From positions 1 through 20,013 of the forward strand of contig JAUYBK010000054.1 of the NCBI GenBank assembly GCA_030693105.1: a DNA stretch of 20,013 nucleotides, given 5' to 3'. Made by a program: the position numbers and the translations under genes. Under the pieces are notes generated by a model. That model did no database searches. It worked only from the letters and a program-made list of their open reading frames with translations, and was not told where the DNA came from. Origin of the DNA: Methanobacteriaceae archaeon. GTDB lineage: Archaea; Methanobacteriota; Methanobacteria; Methanobacteriales; Methanobacteriaceae. Positions 1 through 7,285 of this stretch are shown piece by piece. Within the stretch, counting starts at the first letter, position 1. The number at the start of each line of letters is the position of its first letter.

Positions 1-665
1 ATTTCGCCGGGTTCAACGTCTCGAACATATTGGGCCCCCACTGCGTCAAAAGCAACTGTTTCTGATGCAAACATGATGGTCCCATTTGTTTTGCCCATGG
101 AAAGTGGTTTTATCCCAATAGGATCTCTTACTACTATCAAATCGTTGTTCAAAAGAATTACCAGTGAATAAGAGCCCAAAAGGCGCTTAGAAACATTTTG
201 AATGGAATCAACTAGGTTCCGACTCTTGCGGTACTCGTTGGTTAACAAGTGACAAAGCACCTCCGAATCAGTGGTAGAATGAAAAATAGTTCCCTGTTCT
301 TCCAATTCCTTGCGAAGTTCCATGGAGTTGATTATATCTCCATTGTGGGCAATAGATATCTTTCCAGATTTAAATTCAACTACAAATGGTTGAGAATTTT
401 CTATCAAGGATTTACCCGTGGTTGAGTAGCGGACGTGTCCTATTCCCACGTTTCCTTCTAATTCCTCCACATGGTCATTTTTAAAAACATCACAAACCAA
501 TCCCATTCCCCGGTAGGTACTCATTTCCCTGCCGTTATGAGACGATATGCCTGCTGACTCTTGACCCCTATGCTGCAAAGCATAGAGACCGTAATATATT
601 TCTCTAGATACATTTTTAGACTTATTAATAGAATAAACACCTACAATACCACATTTATCCTGCAC
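1..665 (-). CDS. purF: Amidophosphoribosyltransferase, N-terminal part (runs off the window)
   Basis: First committed enzyme of de novo purine synthesis: it transfers the amide nitrogen of glutamine to PRPP to give phosphoribosylamine. The frame is open to the window edge, so only about the first 221 residues (the glutaminase domain) are visible of a protein usually near 470. I chose a GTG start at 665 because it gives the N-terminus MQDK-CGIVGVYS, with a GGGAG ribosome binding site about 8 bases upstream; cleavage after the short propeptide would expose Cys5 as the N-terminal nucleophile. The Ntn-hydrolase signatures LQHRGQESAG, GIGHVRYSTTG and AHNGDI are all seen. It is the last visible gene of the leftward lsm-rpl37e-Toprim-purF cluster, 70 bases after the Toprim gene. 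The PRPP-binding domain is outside the window. Confidence 0.93.
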   Translation of the reverse strand, partial: MQDKCGIVGVYSINKSKNVSREIYYGLYALQHRGQESAGISSHNGREMSTYRGMGLVCDVFKNDHVEELEGNVGIGHVRYSTTGKSLIENSQPFVVEFKSGKISIAHNGDIINSMELRKELEEQGTIFHSTTDSEVLCHLLTNEYRKSRNLVDSIQNVSKRLLGSYSLVILLNNDLIVVRDPIGIKPLSMGKTNGTIMFASETVAFDAVGAQYVRDVEPGE

Positions 666-735
666 TTCAAGTTCTCCCGGGCATTATACCATGTTTTGAT
701 GAGAATGAGGGCCAGAGGAAGGTTGATATCATGAT

Positions 736-1626
736 CTATTCCTTAAGTAAGTGGGGGCTGAACTTATCATTCCCCATTTCTTCCCTGAGATCCTCTAGTT
801 TAGAATCATAAAAAATTAAGACCGTTCGAATAACCTTTAACCAGTCAGCCGCCTCTTTTTGGGACGGTGCAGCAATGTGACCCTGACCTACTAAAACGTT
901 GTCCGGTTTAAATTCGTTGGTAATAAAAGTAACCTGTTCATCTTCAGTTAAATCTTCATTAAATTCTTCTTTCCAAAGTTCTTTAATAGAAAAAGTTTCA
1001 TAAAGGTTTTTGTTAAACAGCATGCTGTGTTTATTTTTTACTTCACCATATTTATGCTTTAAAACCTTAAATTCCTCCTGCAGGTTTTTCAGCTTGGATT
1101 CCAAGCGTTCCTGGGAGGATGTTGTTTTATGAATTTCGGCAACTAATTTATCGTTGGAAGCAGAGAGTTCTTGATTCTCTTTTTTAAGATCTTTTATTTC
1201 TTCTTGTGATTCTTGTAGTTGACCTTTAATATCCTGGAAACGGTTTATGTTGGCAATGGCGATGAGTCCCGAGCGGATGATAGCGTTTTTAATTTCCCTG
1301 CGGATAATGGCGGGGTCAATATATTCCACATCGTGTCCAAAGGGTAGTTTCATCCGTTCTACGTGCCCCACCTCTCCTCGCAGAGTTTTCTGGAATTTTT
1401 CAGCCAGTTCCCTACCCGGTGCGTCCACATCGGTAGCTATTAAAACTATGTCTGCCCCTCCCACTGCCTTCTTAGCAATTTCAGGGCTGGTGGTAGGGAC
1501 AATGGAGGATATAGTAATGTGGTACTCGGCCCCCAAAGCTATGTTCTGCAAAGCCCGGGAAACATTTTCCACGTCGGAAGCTCCTTCCACAATAATCCGC
1601 ACATCGATGGGGTTTCTCATATCCAT
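736..1626 (-). CDS. Toprim-domain protein with central coiled coil
   Basis: A 296-residue cytoplasmic protein. Residues about 7-125 form a Toprim fold: the conserved acidic residues are seen as Glu14 in IVEGASD and Asp66/Asp68 in ATDVDAPG, the magnesium-binding set used by primases, topoisomerases and related nucleases. Residues about 134-200 are rich in E, K, Q and L in heptad-like spacing and should form a coiled coil. A C-terminal part of about 90 residues is not recognised. It lacks the zinc-binding and helicase-binding regions of DnaG, so it is not a primase; a nuclease or nucleic-acid scaffold is possible, and its substrate is unknown. The ATG lies directly after the rpl37e stop codon, with AGGTTGA upstream, so it is translated within the lsm-rpl37e operon. 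Its place there suggests an RNA or ribosome-linked job (inference). Confidence 0.8.
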   Translation of the reverse strand: MDMRNPIDVRIIVEGASDVENVSRALQNIALGAEYHITISSIVPTTSPEIAKKAVGGADIVLIATDVDAPGRELAEKFQKTLRGEVGHVERMKLPFGHDVEYIDPAIIRREIKNAIIRSGLIAIANINRFQDIKGQLQESQEEIKDLKKENQELSASNDKLVAEIHKTTSSQERLESKLKNLQEEFKVLKHKYGEVKNKHSMLFNKNLYETFSIKELWKEEFNEDLTEDEQVTFITNEFKPDNVLVGQGHIAAPSQKEAADWLKVIRTVLIFYDSKLEDLREEMGNDKFSPHLLKE

Positions 1627-1809
1627 CTATTTCAACCTGTATCCATTAAGTTTCTTGTTCTGCCAACTGTAAGTACGTATTCTGCTGGATCTTCCAAATC
1701 CACAGGCAGCGCAGTACTTTTTCCGGGCATTGTAAGAGTTTTTACCGCACCTACGACACCGTATGTGGGTTTTCTTATTACGCTTACCAAATGAGGGAGT
1801 ACCTTTCAT
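1627..1809 (-). CDS. rpl37e: Ribosomal protein L37e (eL37)
   Basis: Small zinc-binding protein of the archaeal/eukaryotic large ribosomal subunit. The 60 residues are highly basic and contain one four-cysteine zinc ribbon: Cys18-x2-Cys21 and Cys33-x2-Cys36. Length and the N-terminus MKGTPSFGKR are typical of the family. The start is preceded by a near-perfect GGAGGT ribosome binding site six bases upstream. It lies 58 bases after the Lsm gene, the classical archaeal lsm-rpl37e pairing, and abuts the Toprim gene with no gap. Confidence 0.97.
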   Translation of the reverse strand: MKGTPSFGKRNKKTHIRCRRCGKNSYNARKKYCAACGFGRSSRIRTYSWQNKKLNGYRLK

Positions 1810-1867
1810 TATTTACCTCCGTTAAAATCAAGTAATTTATATAGTTCCAGATTGACTAAATATATGT

Positions 1868-2110
1868 CTATCCGGGTGATATATAGACAATGTTATCGCC
1901 ACGAATAAGGACCACACCTAAACGGGTGGTTGATTCTCCATCTTCTAATTTTTCAGCATCATTCAAGACCAGATTCATATGCATGTCAAAGCTCTCTAAA
2001 ACTCCTCTAAATTCACGTCCGCCTTTCAATTTGATGAGGACCTGGGAGTTTAGTGATCTGCCTAAAACATCCAGTGGTCGGGAATTAGTAACATTCTTCT
2101 GTCCACTCAC
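1868..2110 (-). CDS. lsm: Sm-like archaeal RNA-binding protein (Lsm/SmAP1)
   Basis: Archaeal Sm protein that assembles into a ring (heptamers are known for this family) and binds U-rich RNA. From the chosen start it has 80 residues. The Sm1 motif is seen around residues 29-51, with the RNA-contact series Asp42-Met-His44-Met-Asn46, and the Sm2 motif IRGDNIVYI at 69-77. A longer frame begins with GTG at 2119, but that codon is part of AGGTGAT (2115-2121), which looks like the ribosome binding site for the GTG at 2110; I therefore prefer 2110. A strong box A lies upstream at 2145-2158. It heads the operon with rpl37e, the Toprim gene and purF. Confidence 0.95.
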   Translation of the reverse strand: MSGQKNVTNSRPLDVLGRSLNSQVLIKLKGGREFRGVLESFDMHMNLVLNDAEKLEDGESTTRLGVVLIRGDNIVYISPG

Positions 2111-2144
2111 TATTATCACCTTTCCTTTACCATCATGTAGTTGA

Positions 2145-2158
2145 GATTTATATTTAAA
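2145..2158 (-). promoter_or_regulatory. Box A (TATA) promoter of the lsm-rpl37e operon
   Basis: Read on the minus strand the segment is TTTAAATATAAATCT, a good archaeal TATA element. Transcription would start about 25 bases further on, near 2120-2125, giving a very short leader before the AGGTGAT site and the GTG start at 2110. The PUA-domain gene starts on the other strand at 2223, so this 112-base gap holds divergent promoters. Confidence 0.55.
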
Positions 2159-2222
2159 TGTACCGTCACTTAAAAATATTAAGATGTGGAGAGGAAAGAA
2201 AAGATAATGAGGTGTTTATTAA

Positions 2223-2699
2223 TTGAGAATAAAAAAGCGTTACCACCTTAAAAAGAAAGATCTTAAAAAAGTAAAGGAAAAACTTGGCGTTTACGCGGAC
2301 CTACTATCAGATAAAGTCCAGGTCGAAATGCTTCAAACCGATGTAGAAGACCTCATACTAGTGGAGGGGGAACCTCTAATAATGATACTTGATGGAGAAC
2401 CCTATCCTGCCCTTAAAGGAGCTTTAAAGCGCCCACTAAAATCACATTACGTGGTGGTGGACATGGGTGCAGTTAAATTTGTGGCCAAAGGTGCTGATGT
2501 AATGTCCCCCGGTATTGTGGAAGCAGATTCACAGATAATGGAGGGAGATGTAGTAGTAGTGGTGGAGGAAACCCATAGAAAACCATTATCCATTGGTCGT
2601 GCCCTAATATCCGGAGACGAAATGGTGGAAAACAACCAGGGAAAGGCCATTAAAACATTACACTACGTGGGAGATAAAATTTGGAACCTGGAAATTTAA
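2223..2699 (+). CDS. PUA-domain RNA-binding protein (Tma20/MCT-1 family)
   Basis: A 158-residue protein of the archaeal group related to eukaryotic MCT-1/Tma20, which act with ribosomes. Residues 1-70 form a basic N-terminal domain (start RIKKRYHLKKKD); residues about 74-150 are a PUA domain, recognised by VVVDMGAVKFVAKGADVM, then PGIVEAD and GDVVVVV, followed by PLSIGRAL. The gene begins with TTG: no ATG precedes the conserved N-terminus, and GAGGTG lies about 9 bases upstream. It is divergent from lsm-rpl37e, so translation-linked genes lie back to back. Role in ribosome recycling or initiation is inferred from eukaryotic relatives, not shown here. Confidence 0.88.
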   Translation: MRIKKRYHLKKKDLKKVKEKLGVYADLLSDKVQVEMLQTDVEDLILVEGEPLIMILDGEPYPALKGALKRPLKSHYVVVDMGAVKFVAKGADVMSPGIVEADSQIMEGDVVVVVEETHRKPLSIGRALISGDEMVENNQGKAIKTLHYVGDKIWNLEI

Positions 2700-2765
2700 T
2701 TGACGGTTTAAAAGAGCCATGAAAATTTAAATTTTCAATAAGCATTAATTGAAGGGGATTATAAT

Positions 2766-3458
2766 ATGGTAAAACTCAGATACAGTGCCGGAAAAGTGTT
2801 TTCACGTGATGTGCACCAAGTGGGAGTGCTGGCTTTAGGATCTCATCTAGAAAACCATGGCTTATCCTTACCCATTGATACTGATGCCAAAATAGCCGCT
2901 TATCTAGGTTTAGAGGCAGCTATGCGGAGTGGAGCTAAGTATTTGGGTGTTCTTTATGCGGCCAGTGAGTACCATTATGTTAAGCACGGTGTGCACGTTA
3001 CTCCAGAAGAACTGGTGGAGGAACGGTTAAAACCAACCCTGCGTGCTGCTCTTGATAATTTGAATTTAAAAGCCGTAATATTAGTTAATGGGCATGGGGG
3101 AAACGTTCCGGTACGGGATCACATCCTTGAAATACAAGAAGAACTGGACCTGAAGATCATTTTTAACAATAAAATCGTGGAAATTGAAGGGCCCCACGCC
3201 GGGACTGGTGAACTTTCCATGGGGGCATTTTTAGGGATCATCGACGAGACACGTTTGGAGGAGCACTGTCAGCCTGACAAATGCCCTGAAGTGGGTATGG
3301 TAGGATTTAAAGAAGCTAGAGAATCATCAGAAGGTATAAATAATGGTGCTTTAGAATTAGAGTCCAAAGGAGTTATCGTAGACCGTGAATTAGGGCATGA
3401 ATTACTGGAAATCGCCATTGAAGATATTTTAAAAGATATTATGGTTTTATTGAATTAG
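2766..3458 (+). CDS. arfB: 2-amino-5-formylamino-6-ribosylaminopyrimidinone 5'-phosphate deformylase (creatininase family)
   Basis: Archaeal enzyme that removes formate from the product of GTP cyclohydrolase III, the second step towards riboflavin and the F420 chromophore. The 230 residues fit the creatininase fold of the M. jannaschii ArfB type. Metal and catalytic positions are visible: Glu29 and His31 in GSHLENHG, Asp38/Asp40 in PIDTDAK, His110 in NGHGGN and Glu149 in HAGTGEL. The last set distinguishes this group from true creatininases only by overall sequence, which resembles ArfB closely (GVLYAASEYHYVKHG). The ATG has GGGGAT upstream. It follows the PUA gene by 66 bases and faces the helicase. 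The next enzyme of the pathway, ArfC, is encoded at 19330-19980. Confidence 0.93.
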   Translation: MVKLRYSAGKVFSRDVHQVGVLALGSHLENHGLSLPIDTDAKIAAYLGLEAAMRSGAKYLGVLYAASEYHYVKHGVHVTPEELVEERLKPTLRAALDNLNLKAVILVNGHGGNVPVRDHILEIQEELDLKIIFNNKIVEIEGPHAGTGELSMGAFLGIIDETRLEEHCQPDKCPEVGMVGFKEARESSEGINNGALELESKGVIVDRELGHELLEIAIEDILKDIMVLLN

Positions 3459-3462
3459 TAAA

Positions 3463-3488
3463 GATTTTATTAATATTTTTAATTTTGA
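3463..3488. terminator. T-rich/A-rich convergent termination region
   Basis: The 30 bases between the arfB stop and the helicase stop are almost pure A/T, with T-runs on the plus strand (ATTTTATTAATATTTTTAATTTT). Archaeal RNA polymerase terminates at such T-runs without needing a hairpin. It would serve arfB; the minus strand is less T-rich. Confidence 0.45.
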
Positions 3489-5981
3489 TCAATTTTCAAT
3501 CTGTTTTATCAGATGCCTGCACTCTGAAGCTAATTTTTTATTTTTAAAAGCAAGTGCAACCCTCCCAACAGCCTCCAGCATCCGTATTAATGAGTCCAGC
3601 CAGCTGAAGATGTCCCCTGCATAGGTGTGTATTTCATAGTTACGCAGGAGTTTACGGCTTATATCTGCCGGGTCTTCTTTGTTCAACCGCTGCCTCACGA
3701 CCCTTCGAGATAATTCACGTTGAAAACAACTACAAAATGGTTTTTCCTTGCACCGACAGGATAAAAACTCCATCTGCAGGTTTAATAACCTTTCCCTAAA
3801 ATTAGGTTCCAGTTTAGCCAAGGAGTCTCCCGAGGAAATAATATCCAGGGTGGAATCGGCAAAAAGCCGGGAAGACATGTTAATCTTAAGTGCACGGCCC
3901 AGTTTGTTGGTGATACGGCTAGAAAGATAGGCACTGTCAAAGGGTTCTATTTTTAAGGCAATGTCCATGGCCTTGGTCTTTTTCAATCTGTTTTTGATGT
4001 AAAGAGCGTCTTGGTAATCAATGAAAGACATGGCCACTGCCCGTCCATAGGGAGTGGGTGAAACACTGCCCTTCTTCTCGTTTATGAGTTTCTGATCTGC
4101 CAGTAGGTCCCAGGCAGTTGCTAGTTCTAAAGGTAGTTCATATCCGTGATAGTTTTTGGATATTTCATTAATATGTGAGCTTCCCCGGGCACATACATCG
4201 GATAATATTTGTTCAACCAAGCTTTCTTCTGAATACTGGACATGAACAGCCTCTACATCGCTATTTAAAAGCGTTAAGGCCATGTTTTCCTCACTTTCGT
4301 CCCCATATTTACGTCCTATTTCGGGTATAATGTATACCTTTCCCTGGTCATGGTAGGTGGGACGGCCGGCCCGGCCCATCATCTGTGAGAATTCGTTGGG
4401 AGTCAACATTTCCTTTCCCATATTTAAACTCTCAAATATGACCTGAGAAGCCGGGAAATCAACTCCAGCAGCTAAAGCAGCAGTAGTAACCACTGCAGAC
4501 ATCTTCTGCTCTCCAAAATCTTTTTCAATCTTGCTCTTCTTGGAGTAAGACAGTCCAGCATGATAAGCTGAGGCTTTAATTCCACGTTTAATCAGATAGT
4601 CAGCTATAGAGTGAGTTTTTCGCCGGGAATTTGTGAAAATAATACTTTGACCATGAAAACCTTTTTTAGAACGGTTTTGATATTCTGTTCGGATTAATTG
4701 AGTCATCCAGTGGTTTTTATCCTCCTCGGTGCGGGCGAAGATCAAGTGGCGCTCCAGTGGTACTGGTCTTTTATCATACTCCACCAGATGCATCCCAAAT
4801 TCGCTGGCTATTTCCCGGTTGTTGCCCACCGTGGCTGAGAGTCCAATTATCTGCAAATCCGGGAATAAAAATTTGAGTCTTTGAATAAGACCCTTAAGTC
4901 TGGGCCCCCTTACCTCATCCCCCAACATGTGTATCTCGTCTACTACCACCGTAGAAAGGTTCCCCAATTCAGACGCCCTGCCCGCTCTTAATAAAAAGTC
5001 CAGCCCTTCATAAGTCCCCACTATAATGTCCGAGTCCTCAACCTTACCTCCTGGGAGCGAAAATTCTTCTCTGGCTTTTATACGACTCATTCCCACCCGG
5101 ACTGATACTTTAAGGCCCAACTGACTGTATCTTTTTTTGAAATCCCGGTATTTCTGATTGGCCAGGGCCACCAGGGGAGATAGATAAAGGAATTTCCCAC
5201 CGTCCAAAGCTCGGGGTATACCTGCCAACTCTCCAATTAGTGTTTTACCACTGGCGGTGGCGGATACTATCAGTAAATTCTCTCCACTGAGGAGCCCGGC
5301 ATTTACAGCCAGGACTTGGACAGGAAGAAGATATTTACCCTGTTTTTTAAGTATTTGCTTTAATTTATGAGAGATTTCCAACTGAGCCATTCTGACCTTG
5401 GCGCTTTTTTCACCTATCCCCCCGGCCACACAGTCATAAAGAGTAAGTTTTTGGTCTTCCAGGGGATTAAACCTAGGGTCAAACATTTTAAGAACTTTTT
5501 CCAGATCGCCAGTGCGGTTAAGCATCCTCCGGAATGTGGGAAACACCTTTAAATCAAAAAAATGATTTTTAAGCTCTCTTTTTAGCTCTTCCTCAGCACA
5601 CATTCGGCAAATATGATCTTTGTGGTAACGATAGGCCTTATATCTCTCCAAAATGGTGATATGTCCGGTGAAGGTACAATGCCGGCATATGCTGGTCTTC
5701 CGGTACTTAATATGCAGAGAGTCTAACATCTTTTCGGTTTCAGGATCTTCTCCTACCAAAAACACGTTCTGCTTCCTTAATATCTTTACTGCCTCCGATG
5801 GAGGAAATACCATCTCCTTGTCCTTTTTTACCACAAAACGATGGATTTTAACCTGTTCTTTAACCTGTTTAAGCTTTAAATAGCCGTAAAAAAGAGGTTT
5901 GCGCTGCTGGTTTAAAGCTTCCTTGGAACTCCCAATGGGGAAAAGCTCCACCACTTTATTCTTTTTTTGCAGAATTATCAT
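3489..5981 (-). CDS. DEAD/DEAH-box superfamily 2 helicase with zinc-binding clusters (DUF5814-type)
   Basis: An 830-residue ATP-dependent helicase resembling the archaeal MJ1401-type group, related to Hel308/Ski2 helicases. An N-terminal domain of about 200 residues holds a putative zinc site, Cys99-x2-Cys102 and Cys125-x2-Cys128. The helicase core follows: motif I SATASGKT at 240-247, motif II DEIH at 348-351, motif III SAT at 382-384, motif V TTAALAAGVDFP at 499-510 and motif VI QMMGRAGRP at 533-541. A winged-helix and helical C-terminal part (about 580-830) contains a second cysteine cluster, Cys742-x-Cys744-x5-Cys750-x-Cys752. All core residues are intact. The ATG start at 5981 has no clear ribosome binding site and may be leaderless. 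Substrate (DNA or RNA) cannot be decided; a repair or RNA-processing role is possible. It stands alone and faces arfB. Confidence 0.88.
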   Translation of the reverse strand: MIILQKKNKVVELFPIGSSKEALNQQRKPLFYGYLKLKQVKEQVKIHRFVVKKDKEMVFPPSEAVKILRKQNVFLVGEDPETEKMLDSLHIKYRKTSICRHCTFTGHITILERYKAYRYHKDHICRMCAEEELKRELKNHFFDLKVFPTFRRMLNRTGDLEKVLKMFDPRFNPLEDQKLTLYDCVAGGIGEKSAKVRMAQLEISHKLKQILKKQGKYLLPVQVLAVNAGLLSGENLLIVSATASGKTLIGELAGIPRALDGGKFLYLSPLVALANQKYRDFKKRYSQLGLKVSVRVGMSRIKAREEFSLPGGKVEDSDIIVGTYEGLDFLLRAGRASELGNLSTVVVDEIHMLGDEVRGPRLKGLIQRLKFLFPDLQIIGLSATVGNNREIASEFGMHLVEYDKRPVPLERHLIFARTEEDKNHWMTQLIRTEYQNRSKKGFHGQSIIFTNSRRKTHSIADYLIKRGIKASAYHAGLSYSKKSKIEKDFGEQKMSAVVTTAALAAGVDFPASQVIFESLNMGKEMLTPNEFSQMMGRAGRPTYHDQGKVYIIPEIGRKYGDESEENMALTLLNSDVEAVHVQYSEESLVEQILSDVCARGSSHINEISKNYHGYELPLELATAWDLLADQKLINEKKGSVSPTPYGRAVAMSFIDYQDALYIKNRLKKTKAMDIALKIEPFDSAYLSSRITNKLGRALKINMSSRLFADSTLDIISSGDSLAKLEPNFRERLLNLQMEFLSCRCKEKPFCSCFQRELSRRVVRQRLNKEDPADISRKLLRNYEIHTYAGDIFSWLDSLIRMLEAVGRVALAFKNKKLASECRHLIKQIEN

Positions 5982-6086
5982 GGTCTTTAAATTTTAAAAA
6001 AATTAATTCAGGGGGTTTGTAAAAAAAAATCGTCCTCTTAATTTAAATCTAATCATTATAATTTTAAATTTTCTATATTTATTACT

Positions 6087-6209
6087 TTATATCTCTTCTT
6101 CCGGGGATTTCTTCTCCTCCACCAATTTTACTGCCAGTTCTTCCACGGTCATTTCTCTGCTTTCTCTTAACTGTCTAATTTTAGGTCCAATTATATTTCT
6201 TTCATGCAT
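6087..6209 (-). CDS. 40-residue mini-ORF resembling the start of an XRE-type HTH protein
   Basis: This short frame encodes MHERNIIGPKIRQLRESREM followed by TVEELAVKLVEEKKSPEEEI. The segment IGPKIRQLRESREMTVEELA matches the first two helices of XRE-family helix-turn-helix regulators, but the recognition helix and the rest of the domain are missing and the C-terminus is a charged tail. A good AGGTGAT ribosome binding site lies five bases before the ATG, and a box A lies about 40 bases upstream, so expression looks possible. Either it is the relic of a longer regulator or a functional microprotein; no continuation was found in the other two frames downstream. Its position just upstream of the helicase gene, same strand, could make it a leader gene. 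Confidence 0.5.
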   Translation of the reverse strand: MHERNIIGPKIRQLRESREMTVEELAVKLVEEKKSPEEEI

Positions 6210-6242
6210 TACATCACCTAATGAACTTAAACTGTAAATTAA

Positions 6243-6256
6243 CTATTTATATTAAT
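6243..6256 (-). promoter_or_regulatory. Box A (TATA) promoter before the HTH mini-ORF
   Basis: Minus-strand sequence ATTAATATAAATAG is a good archaeal TATA element. Transcription would begin near 6225, a few bases before the AGGTGAT site of the mini-ORF whose ATG is at 6209. It supports real transcription of this short frame and possibly of the helicase behind it. Confidence 0.45.
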
Positions 6257-6295
6257 ATTAGATTTTTAATCTGGAAGACTATCGGAGATCACCTA

Positions 6296-6565
6296 TTATA
6301 TAGTCTGATTTCCGGAGACATTTTGGGGAGTGGAATTAGTTTTATTGGTAATGTTTAAGATCCTTCTTGTCAAGTAAACTTGTTTGAACGAGGGATCGCT
6401 GATTTCGCTTATTTTTTGATCCCCGCCCAAGTTCAAGTCTGATGGAATTATTTTAGTTCCCAACTCATCTGCTACTCCCATAGCATGTGCTCCTGATGCA
6501 AATCCATAGGCCACTAATGCTATCATTAATACTATAAACAGCTTTCCAGTTTTTTGGGGTTTCAT
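6296..6565 (-). CDS. Small secreted protein with a C-terminal cluster of N-glycosylation sequons
   Basis: An 89-residue protein, not recognised. The open frame extends to an upstream ATG at 6607, but the ATG at 6565 has a GAGGT ribosome binding site six bases before it and gives a proper signal peptide: basic MKPQKTGK, a hydrophobic stretch at about 9-22 and a cleavage-like SGAHA ending at residue 28. The mature part of about 61 residues has no further membrane segment, no cysteine and no recognisable domain. Residues 71-89 hold five Asn-X-Ser/Thr sequons (NIT, NKT, NST, NVS, NQT), so the tail may be densely glycosylated outside the cell. It is a stand-alone gene between the HTH mini-ORF and a small membrane-protein gene, all on the minus strand. 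A TATA-like element (ATCTTATACC on the minus strand, about 6619-6629) may drive it. Confidence 0.65.
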   Translation of the reverse strand: MKPQKTGKLFIVLMIALVAYGFASGAHAMGVADELGTKIIPSDLNLGGDQKISEISDPSFKQVYLTRRILNITNKTNSTPQNVSGNQTI

Positions 6566-6733
6566 TCTAAACCTCAGATTTTGTAATAGTCTCCAAAATC
6601 TCCACATTTCTAATTAGTGGTATAAGATTTTGAAATAATGTGAAGACCATATCTTATGGAAGTATATTCTTCCCTTCACCTTTAAATATACTACACCCAG
6701 CCGATTCTACCCCCTAAATATGGCCATCTCCAC

Positions 6734-6755
6734 GAAAAAATGGCATCAAAAAAAG
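6734..6755 (-). terminator. T-run terminator after the small membrane-protein gene
   Basis: On the minus strand two T-runs (CTTTTTTTG and CATTTTTTCG) follow the stop codon at 6768 within 35 bases. This is the usual form of an archaeal U-tract terminator; no hairpin is evident. Confidence 0.4.
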
Positions 6756-6767
6756 GCGATGACGATT

Positions 6768-6962
6768 TCATTCATTCCAGATAAGATAATAGGTTCCAAC
6801 TATTAAGAAGGGCATTATTATTAGGAGTAGAGCAGTGGGGAGTGTGGCATAGGTTGAAAAGTATAGTAATGCTACGCTAAGAGGGAATATACCATCTCGC
6901 ATGTAGATGGAATAGATTAATTCGGGTTCATCGGAGTGAGGAACATTTCGAATCCTACCCAT
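6768..6962 (-). CDS. Hypothetical small two-helix membrane protein
   Basis: A 64-residue protein, family not recognised. The first 23 residues are polar and carry MGRIRNVPHSDEPEL; residues about 25-38 and 41-61 are hydrophobic and likely form two membrane helices or a helical hairpin. An in-frame TAA lies two codons before the ATG, so the start cannot be further upstream. No clear ribosome binding site is present, and a TATA-like TATTATATGG lies close upstream, so a short-leader or leaderless transcript is possible. Followed by a T-run terminator. Being short and without a known family, it could still be a chance frame, but the clean hydrophobic pattern argues for a gene. Confidence 0.5.
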   Translation of the reverse strand: MGRIRNVPHSDEPELIYSIYMRDGIFPLSVALLYFSTYATLPTALLLIIMPFLIVGTYYLIWNE

Positions 6963-7285
6963 ATATTAACCATATAATAGGCCGCTGGCGCCACTTAAGG
7001 CCGCTAAAGCCATCCCAGAATTTTATGAGTTTCAAGAGATAGATTTAAGTTATTTTTTATAACATCAACTTGAATATCCTGATTTTGAGAAAGCAACTTA
7101 TCAAGTCTGATTGGTTATTTTAACTACAGTATCAACAGATTGCTTGTATATTAACCATTAAAACACTGGTAACTGGGCTCTTTCCCTATACAATTGATGT
7201 TAGAGGCAAACTTGGTATTCACTGGAAGTATTTACCTCGTTTTTCATCTGTTTTTAAAAATAGAAAATTAAATAAAAAGGCTAAA
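6963..7285. other. Intergenic stretch without a recognised gene
   Basis: About 320 bases between the small membrane-protein gene and glmS. All frames are interrupted often and I recognise no coding relic, RNA gene or mobile element. The end next to the membrane-protein gene has a short GC-rich patch with GGCCGCT repeated about 20 bases apart (about 6979-7014) and the palindrome GGCGCC; the end next to glmS is its T-rich termination zone. Confidence 0.5.
7251..7280 (-). terminator. U-tract terminator of glmS
   Basis: Just after the glmS stop codon the minus strand reads CCTTTTTATTTAATTTTC and then TATTTTTAAAAA, several T-runs in 30 bases without a hairpin, as expected for an archaeal terminator. 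Confidence 0.5.

Noticed and set aside
736..1626. DnaG primase
   Set aside because: Only the Toprim domain is shared; the zinc-binding and RNA-polymerase-like regions of DnaG are missing and a coiled coil follows instead.
6963..7285. Possible coding relic, RNA gene or attachment site near glmS
   Set aside because: All frames are closed by stops and the GGCCGCT repeat is too short; no tRNA-like or recognisable RNA fold was found by eye.
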